64,000 bases of DNA. Origin: Sulfurovum sp. GTDB lineage: Bacteria > Campylobacterota > Campylobacteria > Campylobacterales > Sulfurovaceae. This document shows positions 7,505 to 17,763 of the stretch, in pieces. Made by a program: the position numbers and the translations under genes. Below the pieces are notes generated by a model. That model had not been told where the DNA came from and searched no databases. It saw nothing but the letters and a program-made list of their open reading frames with translations. Each line of letters opens with the position of its first letter. Position 1 is the first letter of the stretch. The stretch is taken from assembly GCA_021166685.1 (NCBI GenBank), contig JAJPEU010000009.1, positions 61,055-125,054 on the forward strand, given 5' to 3'.

Positions 7505-8800
7505 TTACGCACCGTGCCCCAATAGCTCCCTTACAACTTCCCTGTCATCAAAATGATATTTGACCCCTTTGATTTCTTGATAATCTTCATCTCCTTTACC
7601 TAGGATTAAAAGCACATCCTCTTTTTCGAGTTCATCAATTGCCATTTTAATCGCCAGTTTTCTGTCCGGTGTGGCTACAACATGATTTTTGCCTGCAAGG
7701 CCTGTCAAAATATCTTCAAGTATCGTCTCAGGTACTTCATCGCGAGGGTTATCGCTTGTAACATAAATTTTCTTGGCAAACTTACCGGCTACTGCACCCA
7801 TGCGGGGACGTTTGCTCTTGTCACGATTTCCTCCTGCCCCAAACACTACAGAGATATCTTTATCTTTAATAGAATCAAGCACCTGATGCATCCCGTCATC
7901 AGTATGTGCAAAATCAACAATGATAAGCGGATCACGGCTTACCACCTCCATGCGACCTGCCACCCCGGCAAAATTCTCTACCACCTCACACACTTCTTCG
8001 AGTTTTTTGTTTGTCAATATCACTACAGACCCTATTGCCGCCATGAGATTAAAAAGATTAAAAAGTCCGACCATAGGAGAATGAAAGGTTGCTTCTTCTT
8101 TTAAATGTTTGATTCCCGCGGTAATACCATCAAGCAATGAGAAGGCTTGCACTTTAAATGTAGCAGGCTGATCAACTCCATAGCTTTGTGCTCCGATGGG
8201 ATTGTAGGTGATATTTTTAATATCATCCTTGTTGAGAAGCTTTGGGGATTCATCGGCAAAAAAGAGACTTTTTACCCTTCTGTATTCTTCTATGGTGCCA
8301 TGGTAGTCAAGATGATCGCTTGTCACATTTGTGTGCACCTTGAGTGCAAATTTTATTCCCTCGATACGCTTTTGATCTATCGCATGGGAACTTACTTCCA
8401 TAATAAAATAGTTGCAGCCCAAATCCATGGTTTTCTTCATATTGTGAAGTGTTTCCAGCACAGACGGGGTTGTCATACTCTTCTCTTCAATGCGCTTCTC
8501 TTGTGCAAAAAGCCCGCGTGTTCCCTGCAGAGCGGGTCTTTCTCCAAGATCGATCAAGAAAGAATATATAGCAGCGGTTACTGTTGTTTTACCGTTTGTA
8601 CCCGTTACTCCCACGACCTTTAATTTGTCTATTTTCCAAAAAGCAATAAGCTCTTCAGGTGTAATAACAGGCGGTTTTTCTTCTAGCGTCTCATGGTATT
8701 TAGTGTTTTGTGCTGTTTTTAAAAAAAGCGTATGACCATCTAATTCGTGAGTATCATCGGTTAAAAAGCAATATACTCCTTTTTCAAAAGGTATTTTCAC
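7505..8800 (-). CDS. murE: UDP-MurNAc-L-Ala-D-Glu:meso-diaminopimelate ligase
   Basis: 431 aa, short for MurE (about 490) because the N-terminal UDP-binding domain is reduced, as in Campylobacter and Helicobacter. The ATP loop GVTGTNGKTT (residues 64-73), HTNVTSDHLDYHGT, and the DNPRDE motif that selects meso-diaminopimelate are all present. It adds mDAP to the peptidoglycan precursor in the cytoplasm. The start is GTG, overlapping the stop of the preceding gene by one base (TAGTG), so translation is probably coupled. Confidence 0.93.
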   Translation of the reverse strand: MKIPFEKGVYCFLTDDTHELDGHTLFLKTAQNTKYHETLEEKPPVITPEELIAFWKIDKLKVVGVTGTNGKTTVTAAIYSFLIDLGERPALQGTRGLFAQEKRIEEKSMTTPSVLETLHNMKKTMDLGCNYFIMEVSSHAIDQKRIEGIKFALKVHTNVTSDHLDYHGTIEEYRRVKSLFFADESPKLLNKDDIKNITYNPIGAQSYGVDQPATFKVQAFSLLDGITAGIKHLKEEATFHSPMVGLFNLFNLMAAIGSVVILTNKKLEEVCEVVENFAGVAGRMEVVSRDPLIIVDFAHTDDGMHQVLDSIKDKDISVVFGAGGNRDKSKRPRMGAVAGKFAKKIYVTSDNPRDEVPETILEDILTGLAGKNHVVATPDRKLAIKMAIDELEKEDVLLILGKGDEDYQEIKGVKYHFDDREVVRELLGHGA

Positions 8801-9378
8801 TATTTTACTCCCTTGACCACATGGTAAAGAGCTAAAATCTCCTGATCGTTCCCAAAAAGATTTGCGCTCGCATCGAGATAGTTAAGTGCCATTTCATCAA
8901 ATCCTTCCCTGGAGAGTCTCGTAACAAAATCAATAAATTCATCTTTATTGGTAATTACCACTTTAGTGGAGAACATAATATCTTCAAATGTTTTTTTAAA
9001 ACTGCCTCTTTGTTTGACGAGTTCAATAAAATCTCCGTAGCGGATGCCTTCGCCATACTCAACCTCTTCCTCCAAGGAATTGCCAAGGAGATCTTGCACT
9101 TTTAGCTTTGTATCTTCCAGCGAAGTGATAATGCTGTCAATAATTTGGGCAGCATTCTCTTTTTGGTATTTAATAATCTGATAATAATCAAATAGGGCTT
9201 GTGCCTCTTCTTCTCTTTCAATACCAAGATCACTCAAATATACCCCCACTTTTGCCTCGTCAAGCGTTGGATAATCTTTAAGTATAAGTCCATAATTTCT
9301 CAAAGCATTGGCATATTCTCCTCTTAGAAATTCGTTTTCTGCTCTTTGCAATAAGATTTGTTTGCTTGTTTTACCCAT
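8800..9378 (-). CDS. TPR-like conserved protein between nfu and murE
   Basis: 192 aa, cytoplasmic and largely helical. The N-terminus (LLQRAENEFLRGEYANALRNYGLILKDYPTLDEAKVGVYL) is a tetratricopeptide unit. A second helical region spans residues 95-190, with a TPR-like pair at the end (GFDEMALNYLDASANLFGNDQEILALYHVV). It starts two bases after the nfu stop and overlaps murE by one base. Conservation of this gene order in Campylobacterota is remembered rather than checked. Role unknown. Confidence 0.75.
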   Translation of the reverse strand: MGKTSKQILLQRAENEFLRGEYANALRNYGLILKDYPTLDEAKVGVYLSDLGIEREEEAQALFDYYQIIKYQKENAAQIIDSIITSLEDTKLKVQDLLGNSLEEEVEYGEGIRYGDFIELVKQRGSFKKTFEDIMFSTKVVITNKDEFIDFVTRLSREGFDEMALNYLDASANLFGNDQEILALYHVVKGVK

Positions 9379-9379
9379 T

Positions 9380-9658
9380 TTAATTCAGTTGATCCAATTT
9401 ATCTTCAAATCCGGCCGGCACATTGACCACCCTAAGTTCAGGATGAATCAGCGTCTGCATTTGTCTCTCTACCCCAAATTTCAATGTTGTATTGCTGCTT
9501 GCACATCCTACACATGCACCCTGCAATTGTACAAATACAACGCCTTCCTTAATGGCTATCAGTTTAATATCGCCTCCGTCAAGCTTGATAGAAGGCCTAA
9601 CCTTATCTATCACTCCTTGTACCGCGGGCTGTAATTCTTCATCTGTAAAAGGGATCAA
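9380..9658 (-). CDS. nfu: NifU C-terminal-like Fe-S scaffold protein
   Basis: 92 aa, a stand-alone NifU C-terminal domain. The cluster-binding CxxC (GACVGCASS, residues 49-52) and the upstream KLDGGDIKLI strand are present. Nfu proteins bind a [4Fe-4S] cluster at a dimer interface and pass it to apoproteins. The start is TTG 9658, supported by AAAGGAG seven bases upstream; no ATG is available in frame. First gene of the nfu-TPR-murE unit. Confidence 0.9.
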   Translation of the reverse strand: MIPFTDEELQPAVQGVIDKVRPSIKLDGGDIKLIAIKEGVVFVQLQGACVGCASSNTTLKFGVERQMQTLIHPELRVVNVPAGFEDKLDQLN

Positions 9659-9820
9659 AGCCTCTCCTTTGTTTTATTATTGGTGCAAATAAATATTATT
9701 TAATTATAACAGAAGCATCGTAAATTTTCCATATAATTTTTTATTGTGTTTATACACTAAAAGATTGAGTTTGTCAATACTGACAAAATAGGGATTTCTA
9801 TCGAAAAATTAGAGTGAGGT

Positions 9821-9847
9821 GCAATTCAAGACTTAGCCTTGAATTGC
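9821..9847 (-). terminator. Hairpin terminator after rplQ
   Basis: A perfect 10-bp stem (9821-9830 with 9838-9847) and 7-nt loop lies 19 bp past the rplQ stop. On the minus strand a T-rich stretch (TAATTTTTC) follows about ten bases later, so termination may be imperfect. It marks the end of the ribosomal superoperon. Confidence 0.55.
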
Positions 9848-9865
9848 TATTTTGCAGAATAACAA

Positions 9866-10216
9866 CTATACGAGTTCTATAATTGCCATAGGTGCTGCAT
9901 CACCTTTTCTTATGCGTGTTTTAATAATTCTTGTATATCCACCGTTTCTTTCTTTATAGGTAGGCGCAATTTCATTTACAAGTTTATTCGTACATTCTTT
10001 ATCTTGCAACATCGCAAAAATAGCTCTATGGGCATTAAAATCACCTACAGAAGCTTTGGTAATCAGCTTTTCATAGTAACCTCTAAGCTCTTTTGCTTTT
10101 GGCAATGTAGTTTCTATTCTGCCTTCTTTTGTCAAAGCGATAGAAAGATTTTTTAGAAGTGCCGCTCTATGAGAAGACGTTCTGCCCAATTTGCGGTAAC
10201 CATGCTTATGTCTCAT
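9866..10216 (-). CDS. rplQ: 50S ribosomal protein L17
   Basis: 116 aa. Opens with [23 protein letters not shown], the L17 signature, and has the C-terminal [20 protein letters not shown]17 surrounds the exit-tunnel region of the large subunit. Last gene of the S10-spc-alpha superoperon, 24 bp after rpoA. Confidence 0.98.
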   Translation of the reverse strand: MRHKHGYRKLGRTSSHRAALLKNLSIALTKEGRIETTLPKAKELRGYYEKLITKASVGDFNAHRAIFAMLQDKECTNKLVNEIAPTYKERNGGYTRIIKTRIRKGDAAPMAIIELV

Positions 10217-10240
10217 ATTAATCCTTTATTGTCTGTACAA

Positions 10241-11242
10241 CTATGCTTTTAGTTGCTCTAATTTCTTTACAAGAATTGCTCTTGTATTATCCGGGAGTTC
10301 AAACTCTGAACCAAATCCATGTTCGACAAGACACTCACTGATCTCATCTAGAGATTTTTTACCAAGATTTTTGATATTTTTAATCTCTGTTTCACTCATC
10401 AATACCAATTCGCCAAGAAACTTTAATCCTGCTCTATCAAGTGAGTTAAAAGATCTGGCACTCAATCCAAGACTATCAACTGGCTGCAAGAAAAGTTTAA
10501 GTTCACTGTCATCGTTGCTTCTCTTCACTGGAGTGTTGCCGATATCAACATTTAGCACACCGCCAAATACAGAAAGCTGTTTATTCATAACCTCTAGTGC
10601 ATTGGTAAATGCTTCTACCGGTCCGATTTGGCCATCGGTTACAATGTCAAACGTAATCTTTTCATAATTAGGGTTATCCTCTACCAGTACCGGTTCGATC
10701 TTATAGTTTGCTTTTCTTACCGGAGTAAAAAATGCATCTAAAGCGATGCTGTCTCTGTCTATATCGTCCCTAAGGTCTTCACTTGGCACATAGCCGATCC
10801 CTTTTGCGATAACTACTGTAAAGTTAAGTTCTGCATCCTCGTTGAGTGTTGCAAGAGGAAGATCTCCGTTCACCACTTCAATCTGATCATTGTTAAGATC
10901 CAGCGCAGTCACTTCCTTGTGTCCGCTAAAACTGTACTTAAGCTCTACCTTATTGCTTTCGTCTTTGATTTTAAAACGAATATTTTTAAGGTTAATAATA
11001 AAAACAGCAACATCTTCATGCATACCTCTGATATTATCAAACTCATGAGCAGCACCTTCAATCTTTACAGAAATAGGTGCATAACCGATAGAACTTCCCA
11101 AGATAAGTCTTCTTAGCGGATGCGCAAGTGTAACTGCATATCCACTCTCAAAGGGATAAGCAATAATTTCAGCTCTATTGGCATCAATTTCTTTTACTTC
11201 CACCTCTGTTGGCATATATGGTGCAACTTTAATTTTTCTCAT
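10241..11242 (-). CDS. rpoA: RNA polymerase alpha subunit
   Basis: 333 aa, full length. The N-terminal assembly domain (EPFESGYAVTLAHPLRRLILGS-like segment near residues 28-50) is followed by a linker and a C-terminal DNA/activator-binding domain with the helix-hairpin-helix LNSLDRAGLKFLGELVLMSETEIKNIKNLGKKSLDEI. It is the assembly platform of core polymerase. It lies in the classical rpsM-rpsK-rpsD-rpoA-rplQ order. Confidence 0.98.
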   Translation of the reverse strand: MRKIKVAPYMPTEVEVKEIDANRAEIIAYPFESGYAVTLAHPLRRLILGSSIGYAPISVKIEGAAHEFDNIRGMHEDVAVFIINLKNIRFKIKDESNKVELKYSFSGHKEVTALDLNNDQIEVVNGDLPLATLNEDAELNFTVVIAKGIGYVPSEDLRDDIDRDSIALDAFFTPVRKANYKIEPVLVEDNPNYEKITFDIVTDGQIGPVEAFTNALEVMNKQLSVFGGVLNVDIGNTPVKRSNDDSELKLFLQPVDSLGLSARSFNSLDRAGLKFLGELVLMSETEIKNIKNLGKKSLDEISECLVEHGFGSEFELPDNTRAILVKKLEQLKA

Positions 11243-11261
11243 TAACTAGCCTTTACTAAGA

Positions 11262-11888
11262 TTATTTAGAATAAAGCTCGACGATTAGACGCTCTTCAAC
11301 TGGGATTGAAATCTCTTCTCTTTCAGGAATTCTTGTAAAAAGTCCGAAAAGTTTTTCTTTATCCACATCAACCCACTCAACCATACCGGTTTGGTTAGTC
11401 AACTCGATTGCTCTAAGAATTTGAGAATTGCTTTTGCTTTTCTCTCTAATTTCAATTTTTTGACCTGCTTTTACTCTGTATGAAGGAATATTTACTCTTT
11501 TCCCATCAACCACAATATGTCCATGATTAACAAATTGTCTTGCGGATGCTCTTGTTGTAGCGAATCCCATTCTATACACAACATTATCAAGTCTTTGCTC
11601 AAGAAGCTGGATCAAAATATTTCCTGTGTTTCCTTCTTTTGCATGTGCTTCCTTAAACAATGTTCTAAATTGTTTTTCACTTACGCCGTACATAAATTTA
11701 GCTTTTTGTTTCTCTCTAAGCTGGAGACCGTATCCGCTAATTTTTGTTCTTCTTTGTCCATGTTGTCCTGGCGCATATGGTCTTTTTTCCAATGCACTTT
11801 TACCGGCAAGTTTTCTCTCACCTTTCAATCCAAGATCAACACCAAGTCTTCTTTCTAGTTTTTCAACAGGACCTCTATATCTTGCCAT
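11262..11888 (-). CDS. rpsD: 30S ribosomal protein S4
   Basis: 208 aa. Starts [16 protein letters not shown] and contains the S4 RNA-binding motif ([33 protein letters not shown]). S4 nucleates small-subunit assembly. The zinc-binding cysteines found in some S4 proteins are absent (C-minus form). Confidence 0.98.
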   Translation of the reverse strand: MARYRGPVEKLERRLGVDLGLKGERKLAGKSALEKRPYAPGQHGQRRTKISGYGLQLREKQKAKFMYGVSEKQFRTLFKEAHAKEGNTGNILIQLLEQRLDNVVYRMGFATTRASARQFVNHGHIVVDGKRVNIPSYRVKAGQKIEIREKSKSNSQILRAIELTNQTGMVEWVDVDKEKLFGLFTRIPEREEISIPVEERLIVELYSK

Positions 11889-11974
11889 CTATATTACCTT
11901 TTTATTTTTCGTAAAAAATATAAGCATTGCAATGCAATGCATACCTAAACTACTATTTTTAATTATTAATTAAA

Positions 11975-12349
11975 TTACACTCTTCTCTTTTTAGGAGGTC
12001 TGCATCCGTTGTGCGGAAGCGGTGTAATATCTTTGAGGAATGTTACACGAACACCTTCTGTTGCACCGATAGATTTAACAGCTGTATCTCTACCGGAACC
12101 TGGACCCTGTACTTTAATGCCCACTTCTTTGATGCCGTTTTCTTTTGCTTTTTCCATTGCGTCTGCTACAGCTTCTGCCGCTGCAAAAGGTGTAGATTTT
12201 TTACTTCCTTTAAAGCCTAGTGCGCCTGCACTGCTCCAAGAAATTACATTTCCCATTTCGTCAGTTACTGTAATTACAGTATTGTTAAATGTTGCAGCTA
12301 CGTACACTATACCTTTAGCAATACTTTTTTTTGCTTTTTTCTTAGCCAT
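11975..12349 (-). CDS. rpsK: 30S ribosomal protein S11
   Basis: 124 aa with the S11 motifs [18 protein letters not shown] and [13 protein letters not shown], and the C-terminal [13 protein letters not shown]. It forms part of the platform around the mRNA exit site. It is 11 bp downstream of rpsM; an 85-bp gap follows before rpsD. Confidence 0.98.
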   Translation of the reverse strand: MAKKKAKKSIAKGIVYVAATFNNTVITVTDEMGNVISWSSAGALGFKGSKKSTPFAAAEAVADAMEKAKENGIKEVGIKVQGPGSGRDTAVKSIGATEGVRVTFLKDITPLPHNGCRPPKKRRV

Positions 12350-12360
12350 TCATCTACTCC

Positions 12361-12723
12361 TTATGCCGCGCCAACAGTTTTACGCTTACCTTTTCTAGTA
12401 CGCGCGTTAGTCTTAGTACTTTGTCCACGAACAGGAAGTCCTCTTCTGTGTCTAAGACCTCTATAGTTTCCTAAATCCATAAGTGCTTTGATGTCAAGTG
12501 CTACTTTTTTACGAAGATCGCCTTCCACCATGACATTTTCTTGAATGTCATTACGAATTATTGCTGCTTCAGCATCTGTAAGTTCGTAAACTCTCTTGTT
12601 ATAGTCTATGCCGGTTCTGTCAAGAATTTGTCTTGACGTTGTAAGCCCTATACCAAAAATATAAGTAAGAGCATACTCCATTCTTTTCTTTTTAGGTAAA
12701 TCAACACCTGCTATACGTGCCAT
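12361..12723 (-). CDS. rpsM: 30S ribosomal protein S13
   Basis: 120 aa. [26 protein letters not shown] start and [22 protein letters not shown] tail are diagnostic. S13 contacts the P-site tRNA and the inter-subunit bridge B1. Two bases separate it from rpmJ. Confidence 0.98.
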   Translation of the reverse strand: MARIAGVDLPKKKRMEYALTYIFGIGLTTSRQILDRTGIDYNKRVYELTDAEAAIIRNDIQENVMVEGDLRKKVALDIKALMDLGNYRGLRHRRGLPVRGQSTKTNARTRKGKRKTVGAA

Positions 12724-12725
12724 AC

Positions 12726-12839
12726 TTATCCTTGTCTTTGTTTATGTTTTGGATTTTTACAAATCACGCGTACGATACCTTTGCGCTTAATAACTTTGCA
12801 GTCATCGCACATTTTTTTCACTGATGGTCTAACCTTCAT
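12726..12839 (-). CDS. rpmJ: 50S ribosomal protein L36
   Basis: 37 aa, starting [15 protein letters not shown] and ending [10 protein letters not shown]. The zinc-ribbon residues are present (CDDC, then C and H in ICKNPKH), so this is the zinc-binding C+ form. It sits between infA and rpsM, its usual place. Confidence 0.97.
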   Translation of the reverse strand: MKVRPSVKKMCDDCKVIKRKGIVRVICKNPKHKQRQG

Positions 12840-13049
12840 TGGTTACTCCTACGATATTTTTGCACCTAGAATGCACAAGGCACTCTTTGTTTGCGTGGAT
12901 TATCGAGTATCATAATCCAATCCTTGAGTAATCGGTGCTACTTAATCAAAGATTCTTCACGCAGTTTTAAATCCCTAGAGTTTAAGGGACAGTGATTTTA
13001 TCTAAATAATTATTAAATAATGCTTATAGAATTTAATTCGGACTGAAAT

Positions 13050-13074
13050 ATACCCACGGGTTCGCCTTGGGTAT
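13050..13074 (-). other. Imperfect hairpin between infA and rpmJ
   Basis: Stem ATACCCA/TGGGTAT (13050-13056 with 13068-13074) with a short GC pairing inside, 32 bp after the infA stop. No T-run follows on the minus strand. The 266-bp gap (12840-13105) also holds a 5-bp TCCCT/AGGGA hairpin near 12972-12990. It may be a processing site, an attenuator or the leader of the alpha operon; I see no convincing promoter in it. Confidence 0.35.
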
Positions 13075-13105
13075 CATCTTAAAAGAAGAGATGCCGCTAG
13101 AAACA

Positions 13106-13324
13106 CTATTTATATCTAAATGTAATACGGCCCTTGTCCAGGCTGTACGGTGTCAGCTCCACCTTTACTTTATCTCCCGGAAGGATTTTAATGTAGTGCA
13201 TCCTCATTTTTCCTGCAATATGGCAAAGTACAATATGACCATTCTCAAGCTCTACCCTAAAAGTTGCATTGGGAAGCGCCTCTACCACTTTGCCGTCTAT
13301 CTCTATTACATCATCTTTTGCCAT
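13106..13324 (-). CDS. infA: Translation initiation factor IF-1
   Basis: 72 aa, an S1-type OB fold with the IF-1 signatures [36 protein letters not shown] and GRITFRYK. It occupies the A site during initiation. It lies between map and rpmJ. Confidence 0.98.
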   Translation of the reverse strand: MAKDDVIEIDGKVVEALPNATFRVELENGHIVLCHIAGKMRMHYIKILPGDKVKVELTPYSLDKGRITFRYK

Positions 13325-13371
13325 TCTATTCCTTTATGAAATGTATGCTATTCAAACTGTCGTTGCCTATT

Positions 13372-14127
13372 TTATACTTGAGTCAGTATCATCGCTTTGC
13401 CATCCACGACAGCAATCTGATGCTCATAGTGACTTGTTCGCAATCCATCTTCGCTCACTACCGACCAATGGTCCTCCAGTATTACCGGTTTGCCACTTTT
13501 TTTGCACACCATAGGCTCTATACAAAAGACCATCCCATTTTTTATTTTGGGGCCCTGGTTTGGTTTTCCTTCGAGGTAGTTAGGAATATTGGGTTCACCA
13601 TGAGGACTTGTTCCGATACCATGACCGCAATACTCTCTCAATGGCACAAAACCGCGAGAGACAATGAAGTCTTCAAGAATTTTTGTCAATTCTTTAAAAC
13701 GCATACCCTCTTTGATCAAACTGATCGCATGATAAAGTGCATCCCTGGAGCAGTCAATAAGCTCTTGATCTTCCGGAGATATTTCTCCTATTCCCATCGT
13801 AATCGCTGCGTCACCATAATAACCGTCTAATTTGGTACCAATATCAAGACCCAAGATATCACCTGCTTTAACAACGGTTTCATTAGGTACGCCATGGATG
13901 CAGACTTGATTGAGAGAGGTGCAAACAGAACCCTTGAAGCCATAAAGACCTTTAAAAGAAGGCTCTGCGCCATGTTGGCGAATAAATGCTTCGCCAATGC
14001 TGTCTATTTGCTGTAAAGTCATTCCAGGTTTTATAATATTCTGAAGATGCTGAAGTGTTTTTCCTACAATCTCGCCAGCTTTTTTAAGCTTGACGATCTC
14101 GTCGGATTTCCTAATCGCAATAGCCAT
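13372..14127 (-). CDS. map: Methionine aminopeptidase, type I
   Basis: 251 aa. Removes N-terminal methionine from nascent proteins. Metal ligands are visible in the type I pattern: LGLDIGTKLDGYYGDAAITM (two Asp), CGHGIGTSPHGEPN (His), CIEPM (Glu) and the final DGLRTSHYEHQIAV (Glu). Its ATG overlaps the secY stop by one base (TAATG), implying coupled translation. Confidence 0.97.
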   Translation of the reverse strand: MAIAIRKSDEIVKLKKAGEIVGKTLQHLQNIIKPGMTLQQIDSIGEAFIRQHGAEPSFKGLYGFKGSVCTSLNQVCIHGVPNETVVKAGDILGLDIGTKLDGYYGDAAITMGIGEISPEDQELIDCSRDALYHAISLIKEGMRFKELTKILEDFIVSRGFVPLREYCGHGIGTSPHGEPNIPNYLEGKPNQGPKIKNGMVFCIEPMVCKKSGKPVILEDHWSVVSEDGLRTSHYEHQIAVVDGKAMILTQV

Positions 14128-15389
14128 TATAGACCTACATTGCCCAATGTATCATATTGATTCATTGTTCTTTGTGCTTCAATCTTTCTCATGGTGTCAA
14201 GCGCCACTTGAACAATAATCAGCACAGAAACTCCCCCGAAGTAAAAACTTGCACCCATTCCACTAATAAGTAAAAAAGGTATGGTGGAGACAATCGCCAA
14301 ATAGACTGCACCTGAACCGGTAAGTCTGCTTGCTACTTCGTTCAAAAACTCTTTAGTGTGTACTCCAGGTCTAACACCGGGTATAAATCCGCCCTGTCTT
14401 TTAAGGCTGTCTGCAATGTCTTTGGCATTAAATGCAATCGAAGCATAAAAAAATGCAAAGAACATCACGAGCAAAAATGTCGCAACATTAAATACTATCC
14501 CTCCCGGTGCCAATGCGTCAGCAATTGCTGTCATCCAAGGATGCGTGCTTGCCTGCAACATTGTAAGCGGGAACATTAATATGGCAGAGGCAAAAATAGG
14601 CGGTATAACTCCAGAAAGATTCACTTTTACAGGAATATAATTCATCACTCTTTTGCTTTGGTTTTGCATAATCGTTTTTCTTGAATAAGAAATTGGGATT
14701 CTTCTTTCGCCCAATTCCACATAGATAATAGCCCATACAGTGATCAAAATGATTGCTAAAATACCAAGCACAACCAAAAAGTTCATCTCTCCTGCATTTA
14801 CCGCTTTAACCGTATTAGATATAGCCGAAGGCAATCCTGAAACGATACCGGCAAAAATAATCAAAGAAATACCGTTTCCAATACCTTTTTGTGTAATCTG
14901 TTCACCTATCCACATCAGCAACATTGTACCTGTTAACATAGAGAAAGTCGCCAGCACTGTAAACATCATCGGGTCAATCATTACTGCACTTTCACCGCCT
15001 CGACCTGTCATGCTTTGCAATCCCATTGATACTCCGACCGCCTGAACCACTGTAATAAAAATAGTAAAATAACGAATAATTTGCATATATTTTTGCATGC
15101 CGTCACGTTCTTTTTTCATTTGACCGAGTGTGGGGAAAGTAGCTGCGAGAAGTTCCATTACGATAGAAGCAGTAATGTAAGGCATGATACCCAAGGAGAT
15201 AATACTTAAACGCTCAACTGCGCCACCGCTAAACATATTGGCTAATCCCAAGGCATTATTTGTATTGTCATCAAAGAACTCTTTGATGACATTCAAATCA
15301 ACACCCGGTGTTGGGATATAAGCTAAAACTCTATACGCAAAAAGGAATCCCAAAGTAATCAGGATTTTCTGAGTTAAAGCATTGCCCAT
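14127..15389 (-). CDS. secY: Preprotein translocase subunit SecY
   Basis: 420 aa from ATG 15389, one base after the rplO stop. The longer frame back to 15458 would run into rplO and lacks the usual MGNALTQKI start. Ten membrane segments can be traced, with the plug region after TM1 and cytoplasmic motifs GERRIPISYSRK and KRQGGFIPGVRPG. It is the channel of the Sec translocon. Membrane position and operon place (after rplO) are typical. Confidence 0.97.
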   Translation of the reverse strand: MGNALTQKILITLGFLFAYRVLAYIPTPGVDLNVIKEFFDDNTNNALGLANMFSGGAVERLSIISLGIMPYITASIVMELLAATFPTLGQMKKERDGMQKYMQIIRYFTIFITVVQAVGVSMGLQSMTGRGGESAVMIDPMMFTVLATFSMLTGTMLLMWIGEQITQKGIGNGISLIIFAGIVSGLPSAISNTVKAVNAGEMNFLVVLGILAIILITVWAIIYVELGERRIPISYSRKTIMQNQSKRVMNYIPVKVNLSGVIPPIFASAILMFPLTMLQASTHPWMTAIADALAPGGIVFNVATFLLVMFFAFFYASIAFNAKDIADSLKRQGGFIPGVRPGVHTKEFLNEVASRLTGSGAVYLAIVSTIPFLLISGMGASFYFGGVSVLIIVQVALDTMRKIEAQRTMNQYDTLGNVGL

Positions 15390-15390
15390 C

Positions 15391-15789
15391 TTATTTTCCG
15401 CTTGTAGTAACAGCTTCGTCTTTGATTTTAGATGCAAGATCTTTTGCACTTGCGCCAATCAATTTAACTCTCGTTACTGTTTTTTGTAACTTGTGTACTG
15501 ATTTGATACTTTCTAGAGTGATTTCGGAAAGTTCAGCAATTGCTTTAATTTTTTCAACATTGATCACATATGGTTTTTCAACGCTTGACACGAAACCGAT
15601 TTTAGGCAATCTTTTATAAAGCGGTTGCTGACCGCCCTCAAAACCTCTTTTTCTTTTGTTTCCTGTTCTAGCTTTTTGACCTTTATGCCCACGTCCGGCT
15701 GTTTTACCTGTACCTGAACCTTGACCGCGTCCAACTCTTTTTTTGTTTTTAGTTGAGCCTGGAGCTGGTTGTAAATTATGTAAACCCAT
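15391..15789 (-). CDS. rplO: 50S ribosomal protein L15
   Basis: 132 aa. [22 protein letters not shown] start and [23 protein letters not shown] are the L15 signature. One base separates it from secY, whose ribosome binding site lies within its last codons. Confidence 0.98.
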   Translation of the reverse strand: MGLHNLQPAPGSTKNKKRVGRGQGSGTGKTAGRGHKGQKARTGNKRKRGFEGGQQPLYKRLPKIGFVSSVEKPYVINVEKIKAIAELSEITLESIKSVHKLQKTVTRVKLIGASAKDLASKIKDEAVTTSGK

Positions 15790-15799
15790 ATTTTACCCC

Positions 15800-16243
15800 T
15801 TACGCTTTGATTCTAGTAAGTGCTTGGATTGTTGCCCTTACTAGGTTGTTTGGATTGTTTGAACCGATTGATTTTGAAAGAACATCTTGGATCCCTGCAA
15901 GCTCTAGTACCGGTCTAGCTGCGCCACCGGCAATGATGCCGGTACCTTCACTCGCTGGTCTCAATACAATTCGGCTCGCATTGAATTTGTGTTCAATATC
16001 ATGAGCGATAGTCGCACCTTTGATATTCACTTTCACAAGGTTCTTGTGTGCATCATCCACCGCTTTTTTAATCGCATCGGGTACTTCTTTGGCTTTGCCA
16101 AATCCGTATCCCACTGTACCATTTTTGTCACCGATAACAACAAGCGCAGTAAATCTGAATCTTCTACCACCCTTAACAACTTTGGTAACACGTCCGATAT
16201 TTACGATTACTTCTTCAAATTCTTTTTCAATAGTTTCCATCAT
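15800..16243 (-). CDS. rpsE: 30S ribosomal protein S5
   Basis: 147 aa with the S5 N-terminal double-stranded RNA-binding fold ([37 protein letters not shown]) and the C-terminal [24 protein letters not shown]. Two adjacent ATGs (16243, 16240) share one AAGGA; the second has the better spacing. Confidence 0.97.
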   Translation of the reverse strand: MMETIEKEFEEVIVNIGRVTKVVKGGRRFRFTALVVIGDKNGTVGYGFGKAKEVPDAIKKAVDDAHKNLVKVNIKGATIAHDIEHKFNASRIVLRPASEGTGIIAGGAARPVLELAGIQDVLSKSIGSNNPNNLVRATIQALTRIKA

Positions 16244-16249
16244 GCTTCC

Positions 16250-16606
16250 TTAAAACTTAATTCCGGCTTCTCTAAGTGCATCAGCAAAAGAGGCTACAAC
16301 ACCGTGGTAAAGGTAACCATTTCTGTCAAATACAACACTGTCGATATTTTTAGAAGCAAGGTTTTTCGCCATTTCCTCAGCCACTCTCTTGACATCGTCT
16401 TTGTTAGCTTTAAGTCCAAGCTTTCTGCCATCAGCATGAGCCAATGTTACACCTGCATTGTCATCGATTGCTTGTGCATAAAAATGCTTGTTAGACTTAA
16501 AGATGGTCAATCTTGGTTTTGTTTCAGTACCGAAAATTTTACCTCTAACCCTAGTTTTTCTTTGAGTGCGCAGTTGATTTTTTCTTTTTTGAATACTTTT
16601 TAACAT
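16250..16606 (-). CDS. rplR: 50S ribosomal protein L18
   Basis: 118 aa, with R-rich N-terminus ([21 protein letters not shown]), [18 protein letters not shown] and the closing [15 protein letters not shown]. It binds 5S rRNA. Standard spc-operon position between rplF and rpsE. Confidence 0.98.
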   Translation of the reverse strand: MLKSIQKRKNQLRTQRKTRVRGKIFGTETKPRLTIFKSNKHFYAQAIDDNAGVTLAHADGRKLGLKANKDDVKRVAEEMAKNLASKNIDSVVFDRNGYLYHGVVASFADALREAGIKF

Positions 16607-16615
16607 CCGTCACTC

Positions 16616-17158
16616 CTACTTTTTCTTGCCGGCTGATTTACCAGCTTTTCTTATGATTGTCTCATCACTGTATTTAACACCTTTGCCTTTATACGGCTCT
16701 GGCGGTCTAAATTCTCTAATTTCGGCTGCAACCTGCCCAATAACTTGTTTGTCTGTACCGCTAATGCTGATAACGTTCTTCTCTACAGAGATATCAACGC
16801 CCGCCGGGATTGGGTATAGAATATCATGTGAATATCCAAGCTGCAGTTTAAGTGCATTGCCTTCAACTGCTGCTCTGTAACCCACACCATTGATTTCCAA
16901 AGATTTTTTAAATCCTTGGTCTAAACCAATAATAATATTATCAAAAAGTGCTCTGTATGTTCCCCAGAACGCTGAATCTTGTTTATCATCGCCTACTCTT
17001 GAGAAGGTAACTTCATTACCATCTATGCTGATGCCTACTCTACCGTAAGTTTCAAGTCTTTTTTCAAGATTGCCTTTTTTAGCGACGAGAGTCGTACCGT
17101 CGAGTGATACCTCAATACCACCTGCTACAGTTACTGGTCTTTTTCCTATTCTTGACAT
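16616..17158 (-). CDS. rplF: 50S ribosomal protein L6
   Basis: 180 aa, two L6 domains. MSRIGKRPV start and [27 protein letters not shown] end are diagnostic. It lies near the factor-binding site of the large subunit, in the standard spc order. Confidence 0.98.
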   Translation of the reverse strand: MSRIGKRPVTVAGGIEVSLDGTTLVAKKGNLEKRLETYGRVGISIDGNEVTFSRVGDDKQDSAFWGTYRALFDNIIIGLDQGFKKSLEINGVGYRAAVEGNALKLQLGYSHDILYPIPAGVDISVEKNVISISGTDKQVIGQVAAEIREFRPPEPYKGKGVKYSDETIIRKAGKSAGKKK

Positions 17159-17168
17159 CTTTAATTCC

Positions 17169-17564
17169 TTACCAAATACTACAGATTACTTCGCCACCGA
17201 TACCGCGTTTATACGCCTCATCGTTTGCAAGTACACCTTGGCTTGTTGAAACCACCAAAGTACCGTATCCGTTTTTAAATGTTCTAATTGCATCTTTACC
17301 CTGGTGAACACGTCTACCAGGTTTAGAAATCTTTTTTATTTCATTGATAACACTTTTTTCATTCTCATCATATTTAAGAACTACTTGAATTGTTCTCTTG
17401 TTGCCATCTTCCAACACTTTGTATCCCTCAAGATACCCTTTTTCAGCAAAAATAGCCACTGTTGCTTCAATGGTTTTTGAGTGAAGAAGCGTTGTTACGT
17501 CTAATTTTCTTTGCGCAGCATTTCTTATACGAGTAAGAGAGTCTGCAATTATATCTGTCATCAT
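17169..17564 (-). CDS. rpsH: 30S ribosomal protein S8
   Basis: 131 aa. Contains [19 protein letters not shown] and the C-terminal [29 protein letters not shown]8 binds 16S helix 21 and in many bacteria represses its own operon. Preceded by AAGGAG and two adjacent ATGs. Confidence 0.98.
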   Translation of the reverse strand: MMTDIIADSLTRIRNAAQRKLDVTTLLHSKTIEATVAIFAEKGYLEGYKVLEDGNKRTIQVVLKYDENEKSVINEIKKISKPGRRVHQGKDAIRTFKNGYGTLVVSTSQGVLANDEAYKRGIGGEVICSIW

Positions 17565-17577
17565 CTATTTCTTCTCC

Positions 17578-17763
17578 TTACCAGCTTGCTTTACGCATAC
17601 CAGGAATTAGACCTTCGTTGGCCATCTTTCTTAAACACACACGACAGATACCAAAATCTCTGTATACTGAGTGTGGTCTACCGCAAATATTACATCTTGT
17701 ATAGGCTTGAGTAGAAAATTTTGGTTTTCTCTTTTGCTTAGCAATCATTGATTTCTTTGCCAT
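17578..17763 (-). CDS. rpsN: 30S ribosomal protein S14, zinc-binding short form
   Basis: 61 aa, the short type with four cysteines in a zinc ribbon (CNIC near residue 24 and CRVC near residue 40). [16 protein letters not shown] start. Its ATG overlaps the rplE stop by one base. Confidence 0.97.
   Translation of the reverse strand: MAKKSMIAKQKRKPKFSTQAYTRCNICGRPHSVYRDFGICRVCLRKMANEGLIPGMRKASW

Noticed and set aside
13264-13830. 188-aa plus-strand ORF opposite map and infA
   Set aside because: It is antisense to two certain genes, has no ribosome binding site or domain, and its composition follows the opposite strand's codons.
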